64,000 nucleotides of DNA from Prostheceraeus crozeri (taxonomy: Eukaryota; Platyhelminthes; Polycladida; Euryleptidae): contig CAJQUW010007059.1 of NCBI GenBank assembly GCA_907163375.1, forward strand, positions 806,001 to 870,000. Direction: 5' to 3'. The notes below the pieces were generated by a model. It saw only the letters and a list, made by a program, of their open reading frames with translations. It was not told the DNA's origin and did no database searches. The stretch's first letter is position 1. Each line of letters starts with the position of its first letter. The position numbers were made by a program, and so were the translations under genes. Below, one piece after another: positions 21,607 through 28,547 of the stretch.

Positions 21607-22295
21607 GTTCTTATTCTCGCATGATTGTTATTCCTCAGGATGAATATGTACAATTGACTGCCATGCAGCAAGTAAAGCAACCTCTTGCAAATCAAATGTA
21701 TAGGAAAGAAATAGATTATCAGCAAAATGTTCACATCAAAGATCCACATCGTGCTGTATTATTACAATCGGAAACTGTTGAGCAATTGAAAAACTTGAAG
21801 AATAAGATGCGTGACTCTGTATCGACTGCTACACCTTTAGCATCTCGCGCACATGCCATATCTCTTTTCAATAGTATTGAGCCCCATCTCAATGTAAATG
21901 ATAGAGGAGAAATCATTACAGATGAAAATAAAGTGATTGATGCTTCACGTTATGAAGACTTGATTCAGTATGCGACACGTAGAAAGCGCCGTCAGGGCTA
22001 TGTTCCACCTGGTTGGTCATACTTTCTTAAACTATTGAAAAAGCATAATGTGCCAAAATTTGCTTTAAATAATGAGACATTGAAAGAACTTGATTCAACA
22101 GTGGCTACTACTCCAATGCTTCAGGCGATGAAAATGCCAACAAATTGGTTTAAGACGTCACCTGCTACATCCCCTCCCACACTCACTAAGCAAACAAGAG
22201 GAAGAACTCGACGTAGATCTACATCGCCACTAAAACTGGTAAAAGGAAAACGTAAAACAGCTCCTCCTAGGAAATACATGTTCTCAGACTATTAA
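21603..22295 (+). CDS. Conserved-looking Polinton protein, unknown function
   Basis: A 230-residue protein starting in the stop codon of the ATPase gene. It has a helical N-terminal half, a RRKRRQGYVPPGWSYFLKLL segment in the middle (the P-x-G/W-x-x-(F/L)-x-x-(L/I) style seen in related elements), and a basic, Ser/Thr/Pro-rich tail (RGRTRRRSTSPLKL) ending KYMFSDY. Position between ATPase and integrase suggests a particle or packaging role. I do not recognise a named domain. Confidence 0.65.
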   Translation: MSSYSRMIVIPQDEYVQLTAMQQVKQPLANQMYRKEIDYQQNVHIKDPHRAVLLQSETVEQLKNLKNKMRDSVSTATPLASRAHAISLFNSIEPHLNVNDRGEIITDENKVIDASRYEDLIQYATRRKRRQGYVPPGWSYFLKLLKKHNVPKFALNNETLKELDSTVATTPMLQAMKMPTNWFKTSPATSPPTLTKQTRGRTRRRSTSPLKLVKGKRKTAPPRKYMFSDY

Positions 22296-22296
22296 T

Positions 22297-22512
22297 ATGA
22301 AGCAGATGTGTTGCTTGCCATGTAATGAGCCGCCAGAGGTGAATGTCGTTGTCACTTGCACTTGCTGCGCCAGCTCTCATAATGAAACCCCTAAGCAATG
22401 TGAACACGATCGCAAAACCGCTAAAGCTAAATGCTGCAGTTGTTGTAAATGTAGAAAGGCAAGAAAGAAAAAAGATGAGAAGGAGGAAAAAGAGTCAGCC
22501 GTCATCGACTGA
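22297..22512 (+). CDS. Small cysteine-rich protein overlapping the integrase start
   Basis: A 71-residue frame with about 14 Cys in the first 50 residues (MCCLPCN, CTCCASS, CCSCCKCRK) and a charged Lys/Glu tail. The composition suggests zinc binding. It overlaps the open N-terminal part of the integrase frame. It could be a real small gene, or the overlap could be chance if the integrase begins at 22,475. Confidence 0.4.
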   Translation: MKQMCCLPCNEPPEVNVVVTCTCCASSHNETPKQCEHDRKTAKAKCCSCCKCRKARKKKDEKEEKESAVID

Positions 22513-23563
22513 ACGTTTGAAGTCAATCTATTATGATGTAAAACATCCGGCAGGATTTGCATCTATCAAGAAATTATCAAAAGCGAGTGGTCTTCCACAA
22601 TCACAAGTGAAACGATGGTTAAAGGGTCAGGCTACCTATACACTTCACAAACAAGCGAAAAAGAAGTACCGCACCCGCCATTATATTGTTCATGACATCG
22701 ATGAACAGTGGCAAGCAGATTTGTGCGATGTTGCCTCCATTTCAAAACATAACTCGGGCAATAATTTTATTTTAACCGTCATTGATATTTTCTCGCGTTA
22801 TGCGTGGGCTCAACCTTTAAAAACTAAAGAAGGGAAAGGAGTAGCAAAAGCATTCCAAACAATTTTTCGAGAAGGTCGCATTCCAAAAAGAATTCAGAGT
22901 GATCAAGGAAAAGAGTTTGAAAATCAGCATGTGACAAGATTATTTGAGAGGCATGACATTGAGTTGTTTAGTGTAAAGAGCGCTTATAAAGCTGCACTCG
23001 TTGAACGTTTTAATCGCACATTAAAAAATCGCTTGTGGCGACATTTTACTGCCAACTTGACACAAAATTGGACAAAGGTTCTACAAGATACACTCCATGC
23101 CTACAATCACTCTATCCATCGTTCTATTGGACTCAGACCAGTAGATGTAAATGCTGACAATGTAGATAAAGTGCGCGAATCATTCCAACGTAAACGCACT
23201 CGTGTGAAAAGTGATGTGAAAATTGGCGATAAAGTTCGTATCTCAAAAGTGAAAAGTGTTTTTGCTAAAGGGTACCTTCCGAATTGGACAGAGGAGGTAT
23301 TTACAGTATCAAGGATTAATCAAAAAGACTCTCCGACCACCTACAAGTTGAAAGATTACGATAATGAAGAAATTGAGGGTAGCTTTTACCGCGATGAGAT
23401 TGAGGTAGTCACTGAAAGTGAAACATATTTGGTAGAGAAAATCATTCGATGTAAAAAACGGCAAGGTGAAGAATGGTGTCTTGTTAAATGGGCTGGTTAT
23501 CCTTCAAGTATGAACTCTTGGATGCGTCGTGCCGACATCTTTCATCTAAGTGATCGACAGTGA
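22475..23563 (+). CDS. Polinton integrase (retroviral-type DDE) with chromodomain
   Basis: The frame is open from 22,343; the basic start MRRRKKSQPSSTERLKSI at 22,475 looks most natural. An HTH-like segment (SIKKLSKASGLPQSQVKRWL) comes first. The rve catalytic core follows: WQADLCDV (first D), TVIDIFSRYAWAQPLK, RIQSDQGKEFEN (second D) and AALVERFNRTLKN (E). The C-terminus carries YLVEKIIRCKKRQGEEWCLV and KWAGYPSSMNSW, a chromodomain, which in related integrases steers insertion to chromatin. This enzyme class makes the 6-bp duplication seen at the element's ends. Confidence 0.93.
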   Translation: MRRRKKSQPSSTERLKSIYYDVKHPAGFASIKKLSKASGLPQSQVKRWLKGQATYTLHKQAKKKYRTRHYIVHDIDEQWQADLCDVASISKHNSGNNFILTVIDIFSRYAWAQPLKTKEGKGVAKAFQTIFREGRIPKRIQSDQGKEFENQHVTRLFERHDIELFSVKSAYKAALVERFNRTLKNRLWRHFTANLTQNWTKVLQDTLHAYNHSIHRSIGLRPVDVNADNVDKVRESFQRKRTRVKSDVKIGDKVRISKVKSVFAKGYLPNWTEEVFTVSRINQKDSPTTYKLKDYDNEEIEGSFYRDEIEVVTESETYLVEKIIRCKKRQGEEWCLVKWAGYPSSMNSWMRRADIFHLSDRQ

Positions 23564-23566
23564 TTC

Positions 23567-23574
23567 ATGCAAAG
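23567..23574 (+). promoter_or_regulatory. ATGCAAAG word before the minor-capsid-like gene
   Basis: Lies 38 nt before the ATG at 23,605, just after the integrase stop codon. Confidence 0.38.
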
Positions 23575-23604
23575 TTGTAACTAACAATGTTTAGGGTTTG
23601 AGCT

Positions 23605-24060
23605 ATGAATCCAACTGCCTCATTTTATTCACGACCCTCCTATGTAAGTGGCGGAGGACAAATTTACATCGGTGCTCGCCGCCAACGTGGAGGTAGCATA
23701 CTTGGTGCACTGAAATCTGTTGTAGCACCTCTCATATCCAATGTCGGTAGATCTTTAAAACGAAATGTTTTAAGTAATGCCGTTGGCTTTGCTGGTGATG
23801 TTGCTAGTGATCTTTCCAGAGGTAGAAGTTTCAAGAGCAGTTTGTTGAATCGTGGGAAGGAACGCGGTTTAAAAACATTGAAGCAGACCATTGCTGGTGT
23901 TACTCAAGGAAAGAAATCACCTAAACGAATGAATAAAGGAAGGAGGAAACATCGCGGAGCTGGTAAGGTGCGATCTTCAGTCAAAAGGCATTCACGCAAA
24001 CGTCGCAGAGGCTCTAATCATTCATCAGGCGCTAAACGACGACGCTGCTATAACTTCTAA
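23605..24060 (+). CDS. Basic minor-capsid/pVI-pX-like protein
   Basis: A 151-residue protein. The Gly-rich start (YVSGGGQIYIGARRQRGGS) leads to an amphipathic segment ILGALKSVVAPLISNVG and a NVLSNAVGFAGDVASDL helix, then a long Arg/Lys/Ser tail (KRHSRKRRRGSNHSSGAKRR). Glycine-hinge plus amphipathic helix is the style of adenovirus pVI-like proteins, and the tail resembles core proteins. It lies directly before the capsid candidate, 2 nt apart, which supports a structural role. Confidence 0.65.
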   Translation: MNPTASFYSRPSYVSGGGQIYIGARRQRGGSILGALKSVVAPLISNVGRSLKRNVLSNAVGFAGDVASDLSRGRSFKSSLLNRGKERGLKTLKQTIAGVTQGKKSPKRMNKGRRKHRGAGKVRSSVKRHSRKRRRGSNHSSGAKRRRCYNF

Positions 24061-24062
24061 TC

Positions 24063-25340
24063 ATGGAGTGTAAAACTTCCGGTTTTTGTTTGTTCGATCA
24101 ACAAGCCATACAGACAGATATTCTTAGTTCAAGTATTGTAGATTATCATCCTCGAACAGCTGAGAATGCTGGCCCCATTGAATTTGTTATTCCTGGTGGT
24201 AGTGATGACTACATAGATTTGAGTTATGCGATGCTTGATTTGAGGTTTAGAATTCAGCAAGCAGATGGAACTGCTATTGACGATGCACATAAAGTTGGAC
24301 TGAACAATTTACCATTGACTACATTACTTCGTGATGTTTCTCTAACGATTGGAGAGCAGCAAGTGGAAGGTGGTCAAAGCGATTATCCCTATAAATCATA
24401 TTTCAATCATGTATCACAGTTTCATCCAGCAGCACAAAAAAGTCATATGGAAGCCATGGGATGGTACAGAGATGAAGCAGGAAAATTTGATGTTGAAACA
24501 AACAGTGGCTTTGTAAAGCGATCTGCTATGATTAAAGATAGTAGAGTATGTCAGCTATATGGTCCGCTGAATTTAGACTTCTTTAGACAGTCAAAGTTTT
24601 TACTGTGTAATACCAGCATGCGACTCAAGCTGACATTGAATAAGCCTGAATTTGCGCTGAATGCATTTGCTAAAGTTGACAATTTTAGAATTCATGTGGA
24701 AGATATTGCACTTTACATTCGTCGAGTAGTACCGAATCCAAGTGTCATTAGAGGGCATGCTGAAGGCCTTAACCGCCAAAATGCCATTTACCCCATTCAG
24801 CATACAAAGCTTCTCACCTTTACAATTCCGAAAGATCAAAAGAGTTTCATGAAAGTTGGCCTCTTTCCATCGGAAGCACCGAAGCTCCTCATGGTGGCAA
24901 TGGTTGAAAATGATGCATTTAATGGTAATATAAAGAAGAATCCTTTCAATTTTAAACACAATCAGTTAAGTGAAATTGCTTTACGTGTAAATGGTGTGAG
25001 TCATCCTGGTCCACCCTACAAACCAGATTTTGCTTCAGATCAATTTATGCGCAGTTATGTTGATTTTATGGATGTTTTTGGCTTTTACAATACGGATGAC
25101 ACCAACGGACTGACTATGAAAGAGTTTAAGAGTGGATATACTATTTATGCATTTGATTTAACTGCTGACAGCGATATTAGTGCACCCTATCGTCAAGCGA
25201 ACGTGCCTCATAATATTCGTTTGGATTTGACGTTCAAAAGAACACTACCTGAGACGATCAATGTATTAATTTATGCAGTCTTCGATTCAAATATTGAAAT
25301 TACAAAGTATCGTGACGTGATTCTTCAGTATAATCGTTAA
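24063..25340 (+). CDS. Candidate major capsid protein (double jelly-roll, F54H12.2-like)
   Basis: A 425-residue protein. ENAGPIEFVIPGGSDDYIDL near residue 40 is the signature of the widespread F54H12.2-like proteins, which occur in Polinton/adintovirus-type elements next to protease and ATPase genes. It continues with a strand-rich body (LPLTTLLRDVSLTIGEQQVE, MRLKLTLNKPEF) and ends with a KRTLPETINVLIYAVFDSNI strand. Composition and length fit a double jelly-roll capsid subunit, though shorter than the roughly 600-residue proteins of other Polintons. The stop overlaps the protease start by one base. The fold is inferred from family and context. Confidence 0.75.
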   Translation: MECKTSGFCLFDQQAIQTDILSSSIVDYHPRTAENAGPIEFVIPGGSDDYIDLSYAMLDLRFRIQQADGTAIDDAHKVGLNNLPLTTLLRDVSLTIGEQQVEGGQSDYPYKSYFNHVSQFHPAAQKSHMEAMGWYRDEAGKFDVETNSGFVKRSAMIKDSRVCQLYGPLNLDFFRQSKFLLCNTSMRLKLTLNKPEFALNAFAKVDNFRIHVEDIALYIRRVVPNPSVIRGHAEGLNRQNAIYPIQHTKLLTFTIPKDQKSFMKVGLFPSEAPKLLMVAMVENDAFNGNIKKNPFNFKHNQLSEIALRVNGVSHPGPPYKPDFASDQFMRSYVDFMDVFGFYNTDDTNGLTMKEFKSGYTIYAFDLTADSDISAPYRQANVPHNIRLDLTFKRTLPETINVLIYAVFDSNIEITKYRDVILQYNR

Positions 25341-25801
25341 TGAGTTGGTTGACTGCTGACGATATTAAGACTAAAGTGCAGCGTAATGCAGACGAAGCGA
25401 CGTTGAAAGCTTTCGATAATGTCTATTCACTCGATACCTTACCACCTGCAGTAAATCACTATCCCATCTTTATTGTGCTAAACACTCATTCACAGAATTT
25501 AGGCGGTGAGCATTGGAAAGCGATCTTTATTGGAGAAGACCGACGTGGTGAACTATTTGACTCTCTTGCTCAACCTCCAAATATACCAACACAGCAGTGG
25601 TTGAGAAAACATACGCGTCAATATCAGCGAAATGAACGCATACTACAACATCCACTTTCATCAACGTGTGGTGCTTTTGTACTGTACTTCATCTTAAAAC
25701 GTTTACATGTATCTCGATTTGCATCTATTATTCAAAACTTTTCATGTAATCCATCCTCTAATGAAAAAATGATTTGTAAGTTCTATCATGATTTGAAATA
25801 A
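25340..25801 (+). CDS. Adenain-like cysteine protease
   Basis: A 153-residue protein with the Ulp1/adenain order of catalytic residues: GGEHWKAIFI (His), GELFDSL (acidic), and STCGAFVLYFILKRL (Cys, followed by the helix typical of the family). In Polintons and adenoviruses this protease matures capsid and core proteins. It directly follows the capsid gene. The stop codon overlaps an AATAAA polyadenylation signal (25,798-25,803). The convergent TBP-like gene ends 28 nt away. Confidence 0.9.
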   Translation: MSWLTADDIKTKVQRNADEATLKAFDNVYSLDTLPPAVNHYPIFIVLNTHSQNLGGEHWKAIFIGEDRRGELFDSLAQPPNIPTQQWLRKHTRQYQRNERILQHPLSSTCGAFVLYFILKRLHVSRFASIIQNFSCNPSSNEKMICKFYHDLK

Positions 25802-25840
25802 AAACATCATGTTGGAAAAAATTGTTTTTTATTTTACAAT
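25798..25840. terminator. Compact convergent 3' ends with polyadenylation signals on both strands
   Basis: AATAAA on the plus strand overlaps the protease stop at 25,798, and the minus strand has AATAAA just 3' of the TBP-like gene (TTTTATTTTAC near 25,832). The two genes therefore appear to share about 40 bp for their 3' ends. Confidence 0.5.
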
Positions 25841-26374
25841 CCGCTGGGTACGTACATACTCAATGAGATAGTCTAGGATCATATTTGCTTGTTCATGAGA
25901 TTTTAGTCCAGTAATGATCACTTTACTATTATGAAAGATTGCCACATGCACAGGCAACCAACAACTAATGAGAGCTGCAGGAAAAAGTTCGGGTTCATAA
26001 CACAAACTGTAACTGCTGGTACGAATCTTCAAAAATGATAGACTGTCACTCAATTGAGTAGAGATCACCATATTGTCCACAGTCAGATTCGACATCACAC
26101 ACCTCTCCCTCTTCCATATCCGACGTAGTAGTCTTTGTAGCTCTAAGCGCATTGACTGCGCCGATGAATGAGAAAGGGCGCCGAGAATCTGTACAGTCCC
26201 ATTTGGGAAGAGTTGAAGATTCCGTGAATTGTTCATCTTCACCACTAACATTTGAGGACGGCCCGGGTAATACTTGCTGTTTGGAAGCTGTTGGCGTAAT
26301 GTTGTGAGATCGATTTTGGTGTAGAGTCTGAAGCGACGGAGAATGTTGACGATGGTGTAGCGATGGCGCTTCAT
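25829..26374 (-). CDS. TATA-binding-protein-like protein
   Basis: Start chosen at 26,374 (MKRHRYTIVNILRRFRLYTK); it gives 182 residues, the size of a TBP core. Two repeats are visible. Repeat 1: IVNILRRFRLYTKIDLTTL, then NSKYYPGRPQMLVVKM (compare N-x-EYNPKRF of TBP), LQLFPNGTVQILGALS (compare LIFSSGKMVCTGAKS) and a basic helix. Repeat 2: VDNMVISTQL, then SLCYEPELFPAALIS (compare YEPELFPGLIY of TBP), VAIFHNSKVIITGLKS and a final helix. The Tyr-Glu-Pro-Glu-Leu-Phe-Pro block is almost diagnostic. TBP bends TATA-box DNA and nucleates transcription. TBP-like proteins are known from giant viruses; I do not recall one in a Polinton. It could recruit host polymerase II to the element's genes or divert host TBP partners. 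Confidence 0.85.
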   Translation of the reverse strand: MKRHRYTIVNILRRFRLYTKIDLTTLRQQLPNSKYYPGRPQMLVVKMNNSRNLQLFPNGTVQILGALSHSSAQSMRLELQRLLRRIWKRERCVMSNLTVDNMVISTQLSDSLSFLKIRTSSYSLCYEPELFPAALISCWLPVHVAIFHNSKVIITGLKSHEQANMILDYLIEYVRTQRIVK

Positions 26375-26696
26375 GATGAAAGAATGAGTAAATTGAGCGA
26401 TGTACCTTCCTTTTATACTTTTCCCAACTACCTTGATGAAATGTGAAGTTAGTATGAAGTTGGGAATGATAGAGTTGAATTCGCCGATTGTTGACGCGCA
26501 GCCAGATGCGATTTCCAATACGTGAATGTCTTTTCATATAGAAGTATTTCAAGTCCTTCATGATATGATGTAGAGATTGAAAATGACGATAAGATAAAGC
26601 AAACTCTCTTCTCACATTTCCAGTTGAATCTTTGAAATAGACGTTTCGATCATGATCCGTTTCAATACGTTGTAGGGAATCTAATTTCCAACTCAT
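26046..26696 (-). CDS. Small DNA-binding-like protein, paralogue A, with tail overlapping the TBP-like gene
   Basis: The first 110 residues match the neighbouring gene at 26,719-27,075: both have W-x-LDSLQ, NV-x-FK, a helix with IM-x-DL-x-YF, WEKY and HRSI in the same order. The GIT/FAL-x(5)-F-x-L-x-x-IM-x-DL part is faintly like the end of the PC4/Sub1 single-strand-DNA-binding fold, at low certainty. The remaining 106 residues (Ser/Thr/Glu-rich, ending VESDCGQYGDLYSIE) are read from the same DNA as the first 110 codons of the TBP-like gene in another frame. Either this is genuine overprinting or the functional protein is the N-terminal part. The gene has the ATGCAAAT word 35 nt before its start. 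Confidence 0.6.
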   Translation of the reverse strand: MSWKLDSLQRIETDHDRNVYFKDSTGNVRREFALSYRHFQSLHHIMKDLKYFYMKRHSRIGNRIWLRVNNRRIQLYHSQLHTNFTFHQGSWEKYKRKVHRSIYSFFHHEAPSLHHRQHSPSLQTLHQNRSHNITPTASKQQVLPGPSSNVSGEDEQFTESSTLPKWDCTDSRRPFSFIGAVNALRATKTTTSDMEEGEVCDVESDCGQYGDLYSIE

Positions 26697-26718
26697 GGTG
26701 CGTGGTAATCATATCTGA

Positions 26719-27075
26719 TTAAGATTTGCATAGTAGGGCGATGAACTCACGACGAATAAATGTCATGATGGAGCGATGTATGTATCTTCTATACTTCTCC
26801 CAATTGTATTTGCGAAATGAGAAACAGTTTGCGGAATGAGAATGGTAGATTTGAATTTCATTTCTGTAATGTTGAAGCCAAACTTGATCACCCAAGGAGA
26901 TGAATCTTAATGTTTCAAAATATTCCAAATCCCTCATGATATCATTGAGGTTGACAAATTGTCGCCATGTTAATGTAATACCTCTTGATGTATGACCATG
27001 AGAATTTTTGAAATGTACGTTTCCATCACGATCAACTCTGATATATTGTAGAGAGTCCAAAATCCAAGTCTTCAT
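26719..27075 (-). CDS. Small DNA-binding-like protein, paralogue B
   Basis: About 118 residues starting MKTWILDSLQYIRVDRDGNV, with GITLTWRQFVNLNDIMRDLE, a WLQHYRNEIQIYHS strand pair, and NWEKYRRYIHRSIMTFI. It is a clear tandem paralogue of the gene downstream (26,046-26,696), about one third identical by eye. Its start faces the LPSN-type gene at 27,111 across only 35 bp, so the two share a very short divergent control region. Confidence 0.65.
   Translation of the reverse strand: MKTWILDSLQYIRVDRDGNVHFKNSHGHTSRGITLTWRQFVNLNDIMRDLEYFETLRFISLGDQVWLQHYRNEIQIYHSHSANCFSFRKYNWEKYRRYIHRSIMTFIRREFIALLCKS
26724..26731 (-). promoter_or_regulatory. ATGCAAAT word before paralogue A
   Basis: On the minus strand TATGCAAATC begins 35 nt before the ATG at 26,696. 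This is the only one of the six matches on the minus strand, and it is oriented with its gene. Confidence 0.4.
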
Positions 27076-27081
27076 GATGTT

Positions 27082-27089
27082 ATGCAAAG
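27082..27089 (+). promoter_or_regulatory. ATGCAAAG word before the first LPSN-type gene
   Basis: TATGCAAAG begins 29 nt before the ATG at 27,111, within the 35-bp gap between divergent genes. CAATATAAAA lies between the word and the start codon. Confidence 0.4.
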
Positions 27090-27110
27090 TTGCAGATTAG
27101 CAATATAAAA

Positions 27111-28508
27111 ATGTCGTTTTATCATATTTTGCTTAGCAATGCGGCTACAAAGAGATTTACTAGTAATCGAGCCGCACTCTTTTCTACTCCCATTGATCAT
27201 GCACAACAGCTAAATGGGAATTGGGAAGTGGGTGTCACTCAACTTGTTTATAGCAACTGTGTCTATACTTTTGATCATGAGGTGATGACTATTAATATGA
27301 GGCGTACAGCTGCTTATCAATGTGAAAAGGGGTGCCGAGTATACATTCCACAGTGGTCAAAGAAAGATCTCTTATCATGTAAAAAGTTTATATATGATTT
27401 CTTGAATAAAGCGTGTAAACATATTGTCCAATTTACTCCGCACAATGATGATTATAATTATGTACATCATGTAGTTGAGAAAGATTGGATTGTTGGTTTA
27501 AGTCCAAGTTTAAGAAATGATTTAGGCTACCTCGCTAGCGCCTTAACAAGCTATGATAATTTTAACGTTAATTACCACATAAGTGGTCATAAACAGTTAA
27601 TATATCGAGAGGAAGCTTATTATGTAGATCTTATTCCAAGAAATGAGAAGACGTTGGTGAAGAAGATTGTGATTAAGCCAAGAAAGACAAACATGACTCC
27701 TGAAACATTATTGAAGAAATTTAATTATCTCCTTCGAGTTGATGGTAAACAAGTGGCAACATTGACTTATATCAAATCATCTAATCATATTGCAATAAGC
27801 AAATTAAATGATGATGATCTAGTATTAGTTTGTTCAAAAGATTTTCATCAGTTCTTACGACATCGTTCTGCAGCTGTTCATGGAAAATCTGATATGCAAC
27901 ATTTACCATGTGAAAGGCCAAATCAATTTGATACAGAATGGGCCGTATCTTTATACAGAAAGTGTGTAGAGCCTTTTGGTGGTTTCTTACATGAAACAAG
28001 AGTGTTGATGCCTCGCATTATTACTTCGGTTAAATTGGTTGTAGATTATTTAAATGAAGTGATTAATGAGCAACATATTTCATTTTCTGAAAAAGAAGGT
28101 ACTTTGTCTCTCACTATAAGTGGAAAAGGTATTGAACTAATTATGGATAAAACTCTAATGGACATTTTGGGTTTTGACCAAAATATCTTTAAAAGTGGTA
28201 CTGTAACCAAAGCTAGCGCAGACATGTCGCTATCGCGTCGTATTAACTATTTTCAGATATATTCCAATATTGGTGAAGATGTACGTGTGGGAGATGTTGA
28301 AGCTCCATTGCTAGCAATGATACCATACCAGCCAAAGAGCTGCAGTATTTTATCTGAGCATACTTTCAAGAAAGTGCATTATACAAAGCTGAAATCAAAC
28401 TACATCCCACAAATTGATATTGCCATTTATGACGATGCTGGTGCGTTGATTCCTTTTCATAAAGATGCTGTGACAAGTATCACACTCCATTTCCGAATGA
28501 AGAGTTAA
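27111..28508 (+). CDS. LPSN/WEVG-type Polinton protein, copy 1
   Basis: About 465 residues. It opens MSFYHILLSNAATKRFTSNR and reaches QQLNGNWEVGVTQLVYSN near residue 40, the same order as copy 2 downstream (LPSNAS, then LEGEWEVGVSSICY). A conserved region near residue 350 (ISGKGIELIMDKTLMDILGF) also recurs in copy 2. Proteins opening this way are frequent beside F54H12.2-like capsid genes. Size, strand-rich sequence and context suggest a virion component (penton or spike candidate), but the function is not known to me. Confidence 0.7.
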   Translation: MSFYHILLSNAATKRFTSNRAALFSTPIDHAQQLNGNWEVGVTQLVYSNCVYTFDHEVMTINMRRTAAYQCEKGCRVYIPQWSKKDLLSCKKFIYDFLNKACKHIVQFTPHNDDYNYVHHVVEKDWIVGLSPSLRNDLGYLASALTSYDNFNVNYHISGHKQLIYREEAYYVDLIPRNEKTLVKKIVIKPRKTNMTPETLLKKFNYLLRVDGKQVATLTYIKSSNHIAISKLNDDDLVLVCSKDFHQFLRHRSAAVHGKSDMQHLPCERPNQFDTEWAVSLYRKCVEPFGGFLHETRVLMPRIITSVKLVVDYLNEVINEQHISFSEKEGTLSLTISGKGIELIMDKTLMDILGFDQNIFKSGTVTKASADMSLSRRINYFQIYSNIGEDVRVGDVEAPLLAMIPYQPKSCSILSEHTFKKVHYTKLKSNYIPQIDIAIYDDAGALIPFHKDAVTSITLHFRMKS

Positions 28509-28515
28509 TGCAAAC
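28508..28515 (+). promoter_or_regulatory. ATGCAAAC word before the second LPSN-type gene
   Basis: Overlaps the stop codon of copy 1 and begins 40 nt before the ATG at 28,548. An earlier in-frame ATG at 28,518 would leave only 10 nt. Confidence 0.35.
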
Positions 28516-28547
28516 GTATGCTAATATATTTTTCCAATGTGAATAAT

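Noticed and set aside
22343-22474. N-terminal extension of the integrase
   Set aside because: The Ala/Val/Leu-rich reading overlaps the Cys-rich frame and lacks the basic, helical character that begins at 22,475. Left out of the call but not excluded.
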